A DNA stretch of 64,000 nucleotides, from contig NZ_CP056117.1 in NCBI RefSeq assembly GCF_013375935.1, positions 2,480,001 to 2,544,000 on the forward strand. The letters are read 5' to 3'. This stretch comes from Enterobacter cloacae (lineage in GTDB: Bacteria; Pseudomonadota; Gammaproteobacteria; Enterobacterales; Enterobacteriaceae). Shown here piece by piece: positions 51,213-61,187 of the stretch. The translations under genes and the position numbers were made by a program. Below the pieces are notes generated by a model that did no database searches, was not told the origin of the DNA, and saw only the letters and a list, made by a program, of their open reading frames with translations. Each line of letters opens with the position of its first letter. Position 1 is the first letter of the stretch.

Positions 51213-52730
51213 ATGTGCGGTATTGTCGGTATCGCCGGTTTCATGCCGGTAAACCAGTCGATTTATGACGCGTTAACGGTGCTTCAGCACCGTGGGCAGG
51301 ATGCTGCGGGTATCATCACCATTGATGCAAACAACTGCTTCCGTTTACGCAAGGCGAACGGCCTGGTAAACGATGTGTTTGAAGCCCGCCATATGCAGCG
51401 TCTGCAAGGTAATATGGGGATCGGTCACGTTCGTTATCCTACTGCTGGCAGTTCCAGCGCCTCCGAGGCTCAGCCTTTTTACGTTAACTCCCCGTATGGC
51501 ATCACGCTTGCCCACAACGGCAACCTGACCAACGCTCACGAGCTGCGTAAAAAGCTGTTTGAAGAGAAACGTCGCCACATTAACACCACGTCTGATTCTG
51601 AAATCCTGCTCAATATCTTTGCCAGCGAGCTGGATAACTTCCGTCACTATCCGCTGGAAGCCGATAACATCTTTGCCGCCGTTGCTGCGACTAACCGCCT
51701 GATCCGCGGCGCGTACGCCTGCGTGGCGATGATTATCGGCCACGGCATGGTGGCCTTCCGCGATCCAAACGGGATTCGCCCGCTGGTGCTCGGCAAGCGC
51801 GAGCTCGGCGATGGCCGTACCGAGTACATGGTTGCCTCCGAAAGCGTGGCGCTGGATACGCTGGGCTTCGAATTTCTGCGTGACGTTGCGCCGGGCGAAG
51901 CGGTTTACATCACCGAGAAGGGCCAGCTGTTCACACGCCAGTGCGCCGACAGCCCGGTCAGCAACCCGTGCCTGTTTGAATACGTTTACTTCGCGCGTCC
52001 TGACTCGTTCATCGACAAGATCTCCGTCTACAGCGCCCGCGTGAACATGGGCACGAAGCTGGGTGAGAAGATTGCCCGCGAGTGGGACGACCTCGATATC
52101 GACGTCGTCATTCCTATTCCGGAAACCTCCTGCGACATCGCGCTGGAGATCGCCCGCATTCTGGACAAGCCGTACCGTCAGGGCTTCGTGAAGAACCGCT
52201 ACGTTGGCCGCACCTTTATCATGCCGGGCCAGCAGCTGCGCCGTAAATCCGTGCGCCGCAAGCTGAACGCCAACCGTGCCGAGTTCCGCGATAAGAACGT
52301 GCTGCTGGTGGATGACTCCATCGTGCGTGGCACGACGTCCGAGCAGATTATCGAGATGGCGCGTGAGGCCGGTGCGAAGAAGGTGTATCTCGCCTCTGCG
52401 GCACCGGAAATCCGCTTCCCGAACGTGTACGGCATCGATATGCCTACCGCCACCGAGCTGATTGCTCACGGCCGCGAAGTGGACGAAATTCGTCAGATCA
52501 TCGGGGCCGACGGCCTGATTTTCCAGGATCTGAACGATCTTATCGACGCGGTGCGCGCCGAGAACCCGGATATTCAGCAGTTCGAATGCTCCGTGTTTAA
52601 CGGGATCTACGTGACCAAAGACGTTGATCAGCAGTATCTCGACTACCTGGATTCGCTGCGTAACGACGACGCGAAAGCTGTCCAGCTGCAAAACGATCTC
52701 GAAAGCTTAGAGATGCACAACGAAGGTTGA
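51213..52730 (+). CDS. purF: PurF, amidophosphoribosyltransferase
   Basis: A 505-residue enzyme (E. coli 505) that makes 5-phosphoribosylamine from PRPP and glutamine, the first step of purine synthesis. The sequence starts MCGIVGIAG, so Cys2 becomes the N-terminal nucleophile of the glutaminase domain after Met removal; there is no propeptide. The PRPP-binding motif is [14 protein letters not shown] (about residues 363-376). A GAGGAAAAGACG site precedes the start. Confidence 0.98.
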   Translation: MCGIVGIAGFMPVNQSIYDALTVLQHRGQDAAGIITIDANNCFRLRKANGLVNDVFEARHMQRLQGNMGIGHVRYPTAGSSSASEAQPFYVNSPYGITLAHNGNLTNAHELRKKLFEEKRRHINTTSDSEILLNIFASELDNFRHYPLEADNIFAAVAATNRLIRGAYACVAMIIGHGMVAFRDPNGIRPLVLGKRELGDGRTEYMVASESVALDTLGFEFLRDVAPGEAVYITEKGQLFTRQCADSPVSNPCLFEYVYFARPDSFIDKISVYSARVNMGTKLGEKIAREWDDLDIDVVIPIPETSCDIALEIARILDKPYRQGFVKNRYVGRTFIMPGQQLRRKSVRRKLNANRAEFRDKNVLLVDDSIVRGTTSEQIIEMAREAGAKKVYLASAAPEIRFPNVYGIDMPTATELIAHGREVDEIRQIIGADGLIFQDLNDLIDAVRAENPDIQQFECSVFNGIYVTKDVDQQYLDYLDSLRNDDAKAVQLQNDLESLEMHNEG

Positions 52731-52741
52731 TGCTGACGCAG

Positions 52742-52761
52742 GTGAGGGCGCTCGCCCTCAC
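52742..52761. terminator. Hairpin between purF and ubiX
   Basis: GTGAGGGCG, loop CT, CGCCCTCAC, a nine-base perfect stem without a T tract. It is 11 bp after purF and may stabilise the mRNA end or belong to the GTGAGGG repeat family; it is unlikely to be a strong terminator. Confidence 0.45.
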
Positions 52762-52819
52762 TTGCAACTCCCCGTAAAATCCTGCACAGTCTGCCCTGAA
52801 ATCAGCAAGGGCGAAAATC

Positions 52820-53389
52820 ATGAAACGACTCATTGTAGGGATCAGCGGTGCCAGCGGTGCCATTTATGGCGTCCGGCTGTTACAGGTGCTGCGTGACGTT
52901 GCCGACGTGGAAACCCATCTGGTGATGAGCCAGGCGGCGCGCCAGACCCTCTCTCTTGAAACCGACCTTTCGCTGCGCGACGTTCAGGCCCTGGCTGACG
53001 TTGTCCACGATGCGCGCGATATCGCTGCCAGCATCTCTTCGGGCTCGTTTAAAACCGCAGGCATGGTCATTTTGCCCTGTTCCATTAAAACCCTTTCCGG
53101 GATTGTGAACAGCTATACCGACACGCTGGTGACGCGCGCGGCAGACGTGGTGCTGAAGGAGCGTCGCCCTCTGGTTCTCTGCGTGCGGGAAACCCCGCTG
53201 CACCTGGGGCATCTGCGCCTGATGACGCAGGCGGCCGAACTGGGTGCCGTGATTATGCCGCCGGTCCCGGCGTTCTACCATCGCCCGCAAACGCTGGATG
53301 ACGTCATTAATCAGACCGTTAATCGCGTGCTGGATCAGTTCGATATCGACCTGCCGGAAGATCTCTTTACCCGCTGGCACGGGGCGTAA
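52820..53389 (+). CDS. ubiX: UbiX, flavin prenyltransferase
   Basis: A 189-residue flavoprotein (E. coli 189) that prenylates FMN to make the cofactor of UbiD, the decarboxylase of ubiquinone synthesis. The FMN-binding N-terminus reads MKRLIVGISGASGAIYGVRL, and the conserved SSGSFKTAGMVILPCS (near 74) and RETPLHLGHL (near 122) stretches are present. AAGGGCG lies ahead of the start. It is downstream of purF, with which it is often grouped. Confidence 0.96.
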   Translation: MKRLIVGISGASGAIYGVRLLQVLRDVADVETHLVMSQAARQTLSLETDLSLRDVQALADVVHDARDIAASISSGSFKTAGMVILPCSIKTLSGIVNSYTDTLVTRAADVVLKERRPLVLCVRETPLHLGHLRLMTQAAELGAVIMPPVPAFYHRPQTLDDVINQTVNRVLDQFDIDLPEDLFTRWHGA

Positions 53390-53395
53390 AGGGGG

Positions 53396-53412
53396 TGCAC
53401 CTGCAGGGTGCA
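53396..53412 (+). promoter_or_regulatory. NtrC-type enhancer site upstream of argT
   Basis: TGCACC-TGCAG-GGTGCA, a perfect dyad of the NtrC type. It lies about 200 bp ahead of the sigma-54 promoter, a distance typical of enhancer sites. Confidence 0.7.
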
Positions 53413-53598
53413 TGAAATGTTGTTTTGCCCTGTTACAGGGCAAAACTGCAACCGCGATCATATCCTCGACATTTAATTCGCTTTTTCCCTTTTTCTCTTT
53501 CCGGTTCGTTCGGCAGACCTGCTATCTTTCACCATTAAGGCAGTATCGCAACGTTTTATTAACATATTTAACGTCGTAGTTTTAGCCCGACGGCAATG

Positions 53599-53614
53599 TG
53601 GCATAAGACCTGCA
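53599..53614 (+). promoter_or_regulatory. Sigma-54 promoter of argT
   Basis: TGGCATAAGACCTGCA: GG at 53600-53601 and GC at 53612-53613 with exactly ten bases between, as sigma-54 requires. The argT gene of Salmonella is a classic nitrogen-regulated (Ntr) transport gene. Confidence 0.8.
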
Positions 53615-53680
53615 AGAGCAGCCTGCAACACAACACACAACGCAAACCATAATAAAATCACGGTTCTTGAGGGTAAATGT

Positions 53681-54463
53681 ATGAAGAAGACGGTTCTGGC
53701 TCTGTCTTTGCTCGTGGGCTTGAGTGCGGCAGCAGGTAGCTATGCAGCGCTTCCACAGACGGTTCGTATCGGTACGGACGCAACCTACGCGCCATTCTCT
53801 TCGAAGGATGCGAAAGGCGATTTCGTTGGGTTTGATATCGACCTGGGAAATGAGATGTGCAAGCGCATGGAAGTGAAATGCACGTGGGTGGGCAGTGACT
53901 TTGACGCGCTGATCCCATCGCTGAAAGCCAAGAAAATTGATGCGATTATCTCTTCACTCTCCATCACGGAAAAACGTCAGCAGGAGATCGCCTTCTCCGA
54001 TAAGCTCTACGCGGCCGATTCACGTCTGATTGCCGCGAAAGGCTCACCGATCCAGCCGACCATCGACTCCCTGAAAGGCAAGCATGTTGGCGTGCTTCAG
54101 GGGTCGACTCAGGAAGGCTACGCAAATGCCAACTGGCGCGAGAAGGGCGTTGATGTGGTCGCCTATCAGAACCAGGATCTGATCTACTCTGACCTGGCGG
54201 CGGGCCGTCTGGACGCGGCGTTCCAGGATGAGGTTGCCGCAAGCGAAGGCTTCCTGAAGCAGCCAGCGGGGAAAGAGTACGCCTTTGCCGGCCCGTCCGT
54301 GAAGGATAAAAAATACTTTGGTGATGGCACCGGTATTGGCCTGCGTAAAGATGATACCGAGCTGAAAGCCGCCTTCGACAAAGCTTTCTCCGAGCTGCGT
54401 AAAGACGGAACCTACGACAAACTGGCGAAGAAATATTTCGATTTTAACGTCTACGGTGACTAA
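53681..54463 (+). CDS. argT: ArgT, lysine/arginine/ornithine-binding periplasmic protein
   Basis: A 260-residue solute-binding protein (LAO protein) with a signal peptide of about 22 residues (ending SYA, mature [17 protein letters not shown]). It delivers basic amino acids to the HisQMP2 transporter encoded downstream. Typical binding-site residues are in [10 protein letters not shown] and [21 protein letters not shown]. It is a paralog of HisJ. Expression under nitrogen limitation is indicated by the NtrC-type site and sigma-54 promoter. Confidence 0.97.
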   Translation: MKKTVLALSLLVGLSAAAGSYAALPQTVRIGTDATYAPFSSKDAKGDFVGFDIDLGNEMCKRMEVKCTWVGSDFDALIPSLKAKKIDAIISSLSITEKRQQEIAFSDKLYAADSRLIAAKGSPIQPTIDSLKGKHVGVLQGSTQEGYANANWREKGVDVVAYQNQDLIYSDLAAGRLDAAFQDEVAASEGFLKQPAGKEYAFAGPSVKDKKYFGDGTGIGLRKDDTELKAAFDKAFSELRKDGTYDKLAKKYFDFNVYGD

Positions 54464-54508
54464 CGCCCGACGGCAATGCTCTGTTTTGGTGCATTGCGGG
54501 TGTTAATG

Positions 54509-54543
54509 ATCCAATATGGTGCATTCGGTGCACCGTATTGGAT
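54509..54543. repeat. 15-bp-stem hairpin between argT and hisJ
   Basis: ATCCAATATGGTGCA, loop TTCGG, TGCACCGTATTGGAT; one G-T wobble in 15 pairs. It has no T tract. It could limit read-through from argT, protect its mRNA or bind a protein; its GGTGCA halves are in inverse order to an NtrC site. Confidence 0.75.
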
Positions 54544-54688
54544 CGCTTCGTGCATAGTTAAGCATTTAAAATGCAAAAATTCCCGCCCGGCGGCATTAAT
54601 CTTTGCCTGAATGAGGGGATTAATGGCACATTAACGTCACCCCGTGGTCGTAAAAATCTCGTATTAAGACAGTTTGTTGAGGACAGAT

Positions 54689-55471
54689 ATGAAAAAACTG
54701 GTGTTGTCACTTTCTCTGGTACTGGCCTTTTCCAGCGCCACCGCGGCATTCGCAGCAATCCCGCAGAAAATTCGTATTGGTACTGACCCCACCTATGCGC
54801 CTTTCGAATCCAAGAATGCGAAGGGTGAACTGGTCGGTTTTGACATCGATCTGGCTAACGAGCTGTGCAAACGCATTAAAGCGCAATGTACCTACGTTGA
54901 AAACCCGCTTGACGCGCTGATCCCGTCTCTGAAAGCGAAAAAAATCGACGTGATCATGTCCTCCCTCTCCATTACGGAAAAACGCCAGCAGGAGATTGCC
55001 TTCACCGACAAACTCTATGCGGCCGATTCACGTCTGGTTGTGGCGAAATCTTCCGACATTCAGCCAACTATCGACTCGCTGAAGGGCAAACGCGTGGGCG
55101 TGCTGCAGGGCACCACCCAGGAAACCTACGGCAATGAGCACTGGGCGCCGAAAGGGATCGAAATCGTCTCCTATCAGGGCCAGGAAAATATCTACGCTGA
55201 CCTGACGGCAGGCCGTATCGATGCGGCGTTCCAGGACGAAGTCGCGGCGAGCGAAGGCTTCCTGAAACAGCCGGTGGGTAAAGATTACAAGTTCGGCGGT
55301 CCGTCCATTAAGGATGAAAAACTGTTCGGCGTCGGCACCGGTATGGGCCTGCGTAAAGAAGATAACGAACTGCGTGAAGCCCTGAACAAAGCGTTCGCCG
55401 AGATGCGCGCGGACGGCACCTACGACAAGCTGGCGAAAAAGTACTTCGATTTTAATGTTTACGGCGGCTAA
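54689..55471 (+). CDS. hisJ: HisJ, histidine-binding periplasmic protein
   Basis: A 260-residue solute-binding protein (E. coli 260). The ATG at 54689 ([20 protein letters not shown]) has TTGAGGA ahead. The signal peptide is about 22 residues (AAFA, mature [17 protein letters not shown]). It binds L-histidine and docks on HisQMP2. It is similar to ArgT along its whole length, reflecting tandem duplication. An 88-bp spacer with a GGGAGGGG palindrome separates it from hisQ, where expression is known to drop in Salmonella. Confidence 0.97.
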   Translation: MKKLVLSLSLVLAFSSATAAFAAIPQKIRIGTDPTYAPFESKNAKGELVGFDIDLANELCKRIKAQCTYVENPLDALIPSLKAKKIDVIMSSLSITEKRQQEIAFTDKLYAADSRLVVAKSSDIQPTIDSLKGKRVGVLQGTTQETYGNEHWAPKGIEIVSYQGQENIYADLTAGRIDAAFQDEVAASEGFLKQPVGKDYKFGGPSIKDEKLFGVGTGMGLRKEDNELREALNKAFAEMRADGTYDKLAKKYFDFNVYGG

Positions 55472-55494
55472 TCGCCCCGTCTGATAACGTGCGG

Positions 55495-55515
55495 CCCCTC
55501 CCGCTGCGGGAGGGG
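55495..55515. repeat. GGGAGGGG palindrome in the hisJ-hisQ spacer
   Basis: CCCCTCCCG, loop CTG, CGGGAGGGG. In Salmonella the hisJ-hisQ spacer carries the classic REP sequence; here a palindrome of another family takes this place, which may likewise protect the upstream hisJ mRNA. Confidence 0.75.
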
Positions 55516-55559
55516 AAAAGACACGGTTCCACCACTCACGAGACGACAGGGCAGGCGGT

Positions 55560-56246
55560 ATGCTGTACGGATTTTCTGGCGTTATTTTACAGGGCGCGCT
55601 TGTCACCCTTGAGCTGGCTATCAGCTCCGTGGTGCTGGCGGTGCTGATAGGCCTGGCGGGCGCGGGGGCAAAGTTATCGGCCAACAGACCGCTGGCGCTG
55701 ATATTTGAAGGCTATACCACGCTGATTCGCGGCGTTCCTGACCTGGTGCTGATGCTGCTGATCTTCTACGGGCTGCAAATTGCGCTTAACGGCGTGACGG
55801 ATGCCGTCGGCATGGATCAGATCGATATCGATCCGATGGTGGCCGGCATCATTACCCTGGGCTTTATCTACGGCGCATACTTCACTGAAACCTTCCGCGG
55901 CGCGTACATGGCCGTCCCGAAAGGGCACATTGAAGCGGCGACCGCCTACGGTTTTACCTCTTCACAAACGTTCCGTCGGATCATGTTCCCGGCCATGATG
56001 CGCTACGCGCTGCCGGGCATCGGCAACAACTGGCAGGTTATTCTCAAAGCGACGGCGCTGGTCTCCCTGCTCGGCCTGGAGGACGTGGTGAAGGCCACGC
56101 AGCTGGCGGGTAAGAGCACCTGGGAACCGTTCTACTTTGCGGTGGTCTGCGGCGTGATTTATCTGGTCTTTACGACCGTCTCCAATGGTGTGCTGCTTCT
56201 GCTCGAACGTCGCTACTCCGTGGGTGTGAAGAGGGCTGACCTGTGA
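55560..56246 (+). CDS. hisQ: HisQ, histidine/basic amino acid ABC transporter permease
   Basis: A 228-residue inner-membrane permease (E. coli 228) that pairs with HisM. Five membrane helices are expected. The EAA loop that contacts the ATPase reads VPKGHIEAATAYGFTSSQ (about residues 119-136). It overlaps the hisM start by four bases (GTGA), so both are made in step. Confidence 0.96.
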   Translation: MLYGFSGVILQGALVTLELAISSVVLAVLIGLAGAGAKLSANRPLALIFEGYTTLIRGVPDLVLMLLIFYGLQIALNGVTDAVGMDQIDIDPMVAGIITLGFIYGAYFTETFRGAYMAVPKGHIEAATAYGFTSSQTFRRIMFPAMMRYALPGIGNNWQVILKATALVSLLGLEDVVKATQLAGKSTWEPFYFAVVCGVIYLVFTTVSNGVLLLLERRYSVGVKRADL

Positions 56247-56956
56247 TTGAGATTATTCAGGAGTACTGGAAATCCCTGCTGTGGACGGACGGCTACCGCT
56301 TCACCGGCGTGGCGATCACGCTGTGGCTGCTGATCTCCTCCGTGGTGATGGGCGGCATTCTGGCGGTGTTTTTGGCCATCGGGCGCGTGTCGAACAACAA
56401 ATTTATCCGCTTCCCGATCTGGCTTTTCACCTACGTGTTTCGCGGCACGCCGCTGTACGTGCAGCTGCTGGTGTTCTATTCGGGAATGTACACGCTGGAG
56501 ATCGTGAAAGGCACCGAGATGCTGAACGCGTTCTTCCGCAGCGGTCTGAACTGTACGGTGCTGGCGTTAACGCTCAACACCTGCGCCTATACCACCGAGA
56601 TCTTCGCCGGGGCCATCCGTTCCGTGCCGCACGGTGAGATCGAGGCGGCGCGCGCGTACGGTTTCTCCTCCGTGAAGCTTTACCGCTGCATTATTCTGCC
56701 TTCGGCGCTGCGAATCGCGCTGCCGGCATACAGCAACGAGGTGATTTTGATGCTGCATTCGACGGCACTGGCGTTTACCGCCACGGTACCGGATCTGTTA
56801 AAAATCGCCCGCGATATTAACTCCGCGACCTACCAGCCGTTTACCGCGTTTGGCATTGCGGCGGTGCTCTATTTGATCATTTCTTACGTCCTGATCAGCC
56901 TGTTCCGTAAGGCTGAAAAACGCTGGTTGCAGCATATAAAACCGTCGACGCACTGA
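56243..56956 (+). CDS. hisM: HisM, histidine/basic amino acid ABC transporter permease
   Basis: A 237-residue permease (E. coli 238), partner of HisQ. It starts with GTG at 56243 inside the hisQ stop (GTGA), giving MIEIIQEYWKSLLW. The EAA loop is VPHGEIEAARAYGFSSVK. Six bases separate it from hisP. Confidence 0.96.
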   Translation: MIEIIQEYWKSLLWTDGYRFTGVAITLWLLISSVVMGGILAVFLAIGRVSNNKFIRFPIWLFTYVFRGTPLYVQLLVFYSGMYTLEIVKGTEMLNAFFRSGLNCTVLALTLNTCAYTTEIFAGAIRSVPHGEIEAARAYGFSSVKLYRCIILPSALRIALPAYSNEVILMLHSTALAFTATVPDLLKIARDINSATYQPFTAFGIAAVLYLIISYVLISLFRKAEKRWLQHIKPSTH

Positions 56957-56962
56957 GAATTT

Positions 56963-57739
56963 ATGATGGCTGAGAACAAATTAAACGTAATTGATTTGCA
57001 CAAGCGCTACGGCGAACATGAAGTGCTGAAAGGGGTATCGCTGCAGGCGAATGCGGGCGACGTGATCAGTATTATCGGCTCATCCGGTTCCGGTAAGAGT
57101 ACGTTCCTGCGCTGCATTAACTTCCTCGAAAAGCCGAGTGAAGGTTCGATTGTGGTGAGCGGACAGAATATTAATATGGTCCGCGATAAAGACGGCCAGC
57201 TTAAGGTGGCGGATAAAAACCAGCTGCGCCTGCTGCGTACGCGTCTGACGATGGTGTTCCAGCACTTTAACCTCTGGAGCCACATGACGGTGCTGGAGAA
57301 CGTTATGGAAGCGCCGGTTCAGGTACTCGGCTTAAGCAAGCAGGAGGCCCGCGAGCGTGCGGTGAAATACCTGGCGAAGGTGGGCATCGACGAGCGCCAG
57401 CAGATTAAGTATCCGGTGCACCTGTCGGGCGGTCAGCAGCAGCGCGTTTCCATCGCCCGCGCGCTGGCGATGGAGCCTGAAGTGCTGCTGTTTGACGAAC
57501 CGACCTCCGCCCTTGACCCTGAACTCGTCGGTGAAGTGCTGCGCATTATGCAGAAGCTGGCCGAAGAGGGCAAAACGATGGTAGTGGTGACCCACGAGAT
57601 GGGCTTTGCCCGTAACGTTTCTAATCACGTTATCTTCCTGCATCAGGGCAAGATTGAGGAGCAGGGGCACCCGGATGAGGTGCTGGCGAATCCGCAAAGC
57701 CCGCGTCTGCAGCAGTTCCTTAAGGGATCGTTGAAGTAG
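56963..57739 (+). CDS. hisP: HisP, histidine/basic amino acid ABC transporter ATPase
   Basis: A 258-residue ATP-binding subunit that powers HisQM as a dimer. Walker A GSSGSGKS is at residues 39-46, the signature LSGGQQQR at 154-161, Walker B VLLFDEP at 174-180, and the switch His in [11 protein letters not shown]. Two adjacent in-frame ATG codons exist (56963, 56966). It closes the hisJQMP operon; the repeat at 57777 follows. Confidence 0.97.
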   Translation: MMAENKLNVIDLHKRYGEHEVLKGVSLQANAGDVISIIGSSGSGKSTFLRCINFLEKPSEGSIVVSGQNINMVRDKDGQLKVADKNQLRLLRTRLTMVFQHFNLWSHMTVLENVMEAPVQVLGLSKQEARERAVKYLAKVGIDERQQIKYPVHLSGGQQQRVSIARALAMEPEVLLFDEPTSALDPELVGEVLRIMQKLAEEGKTMVVVTHEMGFARNVSNHVIFLHQGKIEEQGHPDEVLANPQSPRLQQFLKGSLK

Positions 57740-57776
57740 TCTTGCGGAACTGGATTGGGCTGAGGGAGACTTATCT

Positions 57777-57816
57777 CCCTCTCCCCGTGGGAGAGGGCTG
57801 GGGTGAGGGCATCAGG
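57777..57816. repeat. GGGAGAGGG-type palindromic repeat after hisP
   Basis: CCCTCTCCCCGTGGGAGAGG then GCTGGGGTGAGGGCATCAGG. This is the reverse complement of the element at 28162-28202 with a one-base shift. It lies between convergent genes and includes the stop codon of the GNAT gene. Confidence 0.85.
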
Positions 57817-58321
57817 TCGCGCCACGCTCCAGCCGGTACGCCCAGTCGTCATACCGCACGCCGTTAATCTCGTACGCCTTCTCCAGCACCTGCGTGCGCA
57901 CAAAGCCGGCTTTCTCCAGCACGCGCACCGATCCGCCGTTATCCGCCAGTACATACGCATTAATCGCCTTCACGCCGATCTGGTTAAAGGCGTAATCACA
58001 CACCGCACGCAGCGCCTCGCTGGCAATCCCTTTTCCCTGCGCGGCAGGCACCACGGTATAGCCAATATCCGCCTCTTCACGGTTCGCCGTGCTGATTTGC
58101 AGTCCAATATCGCCCAGCGGCGTATCGTCATTATGCAGACGGATCGCGAAGACATGCTCCGCCATCAGACGTGCGGCAAATACGCGGCGCGTCTCCTTTT
58201 CCGGGGCGATGGCGGCCATGTAACGCATGATGAGAGGATCTTCACGCAGCGAGCGAAAGAAGGCCCAGTCAGAAGGTTCGAAAGGTGTGAGGTGAAGCCG
58301 GGCTGTAGTGATGGTTGCCAT
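57812..58321 (-). CDS. GNAT family N-acetyltransferase
   Basis: A 169-residue protein of the RimJ/RimL-like GNAT branch (Acetyltransf_3). It opens with ITTARLHLTPFEPSDW and carries the acetyl-CoA-binding stretch VVPAAQGKGIASEALRAVCD (about residues 90-109), with the C-terminal NGGSVRVLEKAGFVR typical of this branch. The substrate cannot be told; the family acetylates ribosomal protein N-termini, amino acids or antibiotics. No K-12 gene occupies this site between hisP and yfcH, so it is an accessory insertion in a core context. Confidence 0.85.
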   Translation of the reverse strand: MATITTARLHLTPFEPSDWAFFRSLREDPLIMRYMAAIAPEKETRRVFAARLMAEHVFAIRLHNDDTPLGDIGLQISTANREEADIGYTVVPAAQGKGIASEALRAVCDYAFNQIGVKAINAYVLADNGGSVRVLEKAGFVRTQVLEKAYEINGVRYDDWAYRLERGAT

Positions 58322-58365
58322 AGTTACGCCATATCATCCAGACATGGCTTATAACTGTAACATAT

Positions 58366-59259
58366 TCACCGCACCACATCCCCCAGTGCCTCTTCCAGGT
58401 CATACCAGCGGAACGTAAACCCGGCCGCTTCCAGCCGTTTCGGCAGCGCGCGCTGCCCGCCCAGCACCAGCACCGACGATTCACCCATCAACAGCCGAAT
58501 CGCCGTCGCGGGCACGCGCAGTACCGCCGGGCGGTGCAGGGCATGGCCCAGCGCGTGCGCAAACTGTTCATTACGTACCGGATACGGTGACACCATGTTA
58601 AACGGCCCGCGCAGGTCGTTATCCAGCAGCCAGATAATGCCGTTAACCATATCGTCGATGTGGATCCACGCCAGGTACTGACGACCATTGCCGATGGGCC
58701 CGCCAAGCCCCATTTTAAACGGCGGCAGCATTTTGCCGAGAATACCGCCCTTCGGGGCGAGCACCACGCCGGTGCGCAGCAGGCAGACGCGGGTATTATC
58801 GCTCTGCGCACCGCAGGCGATGCGCTCCCACTGGGCGCAGAGCTTGTGGGTAAACTCGTTATGAGGAGGCTCTTCCTCAGTCACCACCACTTCCCCGAGA
58901 TCGCCGTAGTATCCCGTGGCAGAGCCGGAAATCAGCACCGACGGCGGCGTTTCGCTGTTGCGTATCAGCTCAACCAGCTTCCCGGTTATGTTCCAGCGGC
59001 TGCTGCATAAGCGCTGTTTTTGCTCTTCGGTCCAGCGCTTATCGGCGATGGGTTCGCCTGCGAGGTTGATGACGGCATCAAAGCCGTCCAGATCCTGCCG
59101 TTCCCCCAGACCTTTCCAGAACGCCACCCCGCCACCCAGCACCTGACGGGCTTTCTCCGGGCTGCGCGTGACCACGGTGATGTCGTGATGCAACGCCTGC
59201 AAGCGTGGAATGAGATGGCGACCAATCAGGCCCGTACCGCCGGTGAGCAGAATCTTCAT
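58366..59259 (-). CDS. yfcH: YfcH, NAD-dependent epimerase/SDR39U1-type protein
   Basis: A 297-residue extended short-chain dehydrogenase (E. coli 297). The nucleotide motif [10 protein letters not shown] is at residues 7-16, [15 protein letters not shown] near 60, and the C-terminal DUF1731-type end ([22 protein letters not shown] region) is present. The Tyr of [10 protein letters not shown] corresponds to the active-site region. The function is unknown; relatives are tied to cell division in cyanobacteria. 13 bp downstream of folX on the same strand. Confidence 0.93.
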   Translation of the reverse strand: MKILLTGGTGLIGRHLIPRLQALHHDITVVTRSPEKARQVLGGGVAFWKGLGERQDLDGFDAVINLAGEPIADKRWTEEQKQRLCSSRWNITGKLVELIRNSETPPSVLISGSATGYYGDLGEVVVTEEEPPHNEFTHKLCAQWERIACGAQSDNTRVCLLRTGVVLAPKGGILGKMLPPFKMGLGGPIGNGRQYLAWIHIDDMVNGIIWLLDNDLRGPFNMVSPYPVRNEQFAHALGHALHRPAVLRVPATAIRLLMGESSVLVLGGQRALPKRLEAAGFTFRWYDLEEALGDVVR

Positions 59260-59272
59260 ACTACCTCCAGGT

Positions 59273-59641
59273 TTACGCCTGGCGCTGCCAGCTTAACGTC
59301 ATGGAGACGGAGTCGGCGTAGCGCAGGGCGTGAAGTTTATCGATCTCCACTTCAGCATAAGTGACCCAGTGGTGTTCGCGTGCGATATCGAGCACATCCT
59401 GAGTTAATTTTTCCAGTAGCGCAAAACGGTTGTTCTCAACGTACTGGATGATGCTTTTGGTGATCGTGCGATAGTTCAGCGCGTCATTGATATCCTCGCT
59501 GGCGCGCGCCTTGTCTGCCGGGTAATGGATCACCACATTCACCACGATATCCTGGCGATTAGCGATCTCCTCCTCTTTGATACCGATGAACGTGCGTAAG
59601 CGTAAGTTTTTTATACGAATAATAGCGTCATGCTGGGACAT
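59273..59641 (-). CDS. folX: FolX, dihydroneopterin triphosphate 2'-epimerase
   Basis: A 122-residue enzyme of the T-fold FolB/FolX family (E. coli 120) that epimerises dihydroneopterin triphosphate to the monapterin form, on the route to tetrahydromonapterin. The ATG at 59641 ([20 protein letters not shown]) has CGGAGAAG ahead; the longer frame is not conserved. Substrate-binding Glu and Lys residues are in TFIGIKEEE and [11 protein letters not shown]. It is upstream of yfcH and downstream of yfcG. Confidence 0.93.
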   Translation of the reverse strand: MSQHDAIIRIKNLRLRTFIGIKEEEIANRQDIVVNVVIHYPADKARASEDINDALNYRTITKSIIQYVENNRFALLEKLTQDVLDIAREHHWVTYAEVEIDKLHALRYADSVSMTLSWQRQA

Positions 59642-59716
59642 TGCAGGTCTTCTCCGTGTCAGTATTTCTGCCTCATCATACATGAGGAGAACACCTGTAC
59701 CCAACGGGGCGCAGGC

Positions 59717-60346
59717 TCAAATCTGATGGATTTTTTGCATCGCGCGTTCGGTGGCCGGTCGGGTCCTGATGCGCTCAAACCAGTTGTTCACCGCCGGATA
59801 AGAGGCCAGGTCGATCCGGTGGCGTTCATGGGTGTTGATCCACGGCCAGCAGGCGATATCGGCGATGCTGTAATGCTCACCACCGAGCCACGGTGATTTT
59901 TCCAGCCGACGATTCAGAACACCGTACAGGCGCTGGGTTTCGACCTGGTATCGCTCAATGGCGTAAGGGATAGTCTGCGGCGCATACGCGGTAAAGTGGT
60001 GGTTCTGCCCCAGCATGGGCCCCAGGCCGCTTGGCTGCCAGAACAGCCACTGAAGGGTCTGGTGACGCTCGCGCAGTTCACCGCTCAGGAGCTTGCCGGT
60101 TTTCTCCGCCAGATAGAGCAAAATCTCTCCGGACTCAAACAGGCTTAACGGTTTGCCGCCGTCAGAGGGCAGGTTATCAATGATGGCCGGAATTTTATTG
60201 TTGGGCGATATGGCCAAAAAAACGGGGCGGAACTGGTCCCCTTTACTGATATCCACGCGAACGATCCGGTACTCCACTTCGGCTTCTTCGAGAAAGAGGG
60301 TGATCTTATGGCCATTCGGGGTGGGGGCATAATAGAGATCGATCAT
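59717..60346 (-). CDS. yfcG: YfcG, glutathione S-transferase-like disulfide reductase
   Basis: A 209-residue GST-fold protein of the nu class. The start ATG at 60346 (MIDLYYAPTPNGHKITLFLE) has AGGAG seven bases ahead. The N-terminal thioredoxin-like domain holds the TPNG site (Thr-Asn used instead of a Cys) and ESGEILLYLAEK; the C-terminal helical domain has GGEHYSIADIACWPW. In E. coli YfcG reduces disulfides with glutathione. It is divergent from its relative yfcF. Confidence 0.94.
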   Translation of the reverse strand: MIDLYYAPTPNGHKITLFLEEAEVEYRIVRVDISKGDQFRPVFLAISPNNKIPAIIDNLPSDGGKPLSLFESGEILLYLAEKTGKLLSGELRERHQTLQWLFWQPSGLGPMLGQNHHFTAYAPQTIPYAIERYQVETQRLYGVLNRRLEKSPWLGGEHYSIADIACWPWINTHERHRIDLASYPAVNNWFERIRTRPATERAMQKIHQI

Positions 60347-60408
60347 TCTCAACTCCTGTCAGTGTGAAGAGTGTTGCCATGAAAAAACAGTATAGGTGTT
60401 TGTTGTAA

Positions 60409-61131
<723 letters not shown>

Positions 61132-61187
61132 TAAGCCCGGGCGCTTCAGGTATAATATGGGCAGTCTGCATTACCGAGGAGTAACTG

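Noticed and set aside
51345..52691. 448-codon open frame opposite purF
   Set aside because: It lies fully within purF on the other strand, in GC-rich sequence where antisense frames stay open by chance; no recognisable domain.
54509..54543. NtrC site in the argT-hisJ spacer
   Set aside because: The GGTGCA and TGCACC halves are in reverse order compared with the NtrC dyad; it is better explained as a hairpin.
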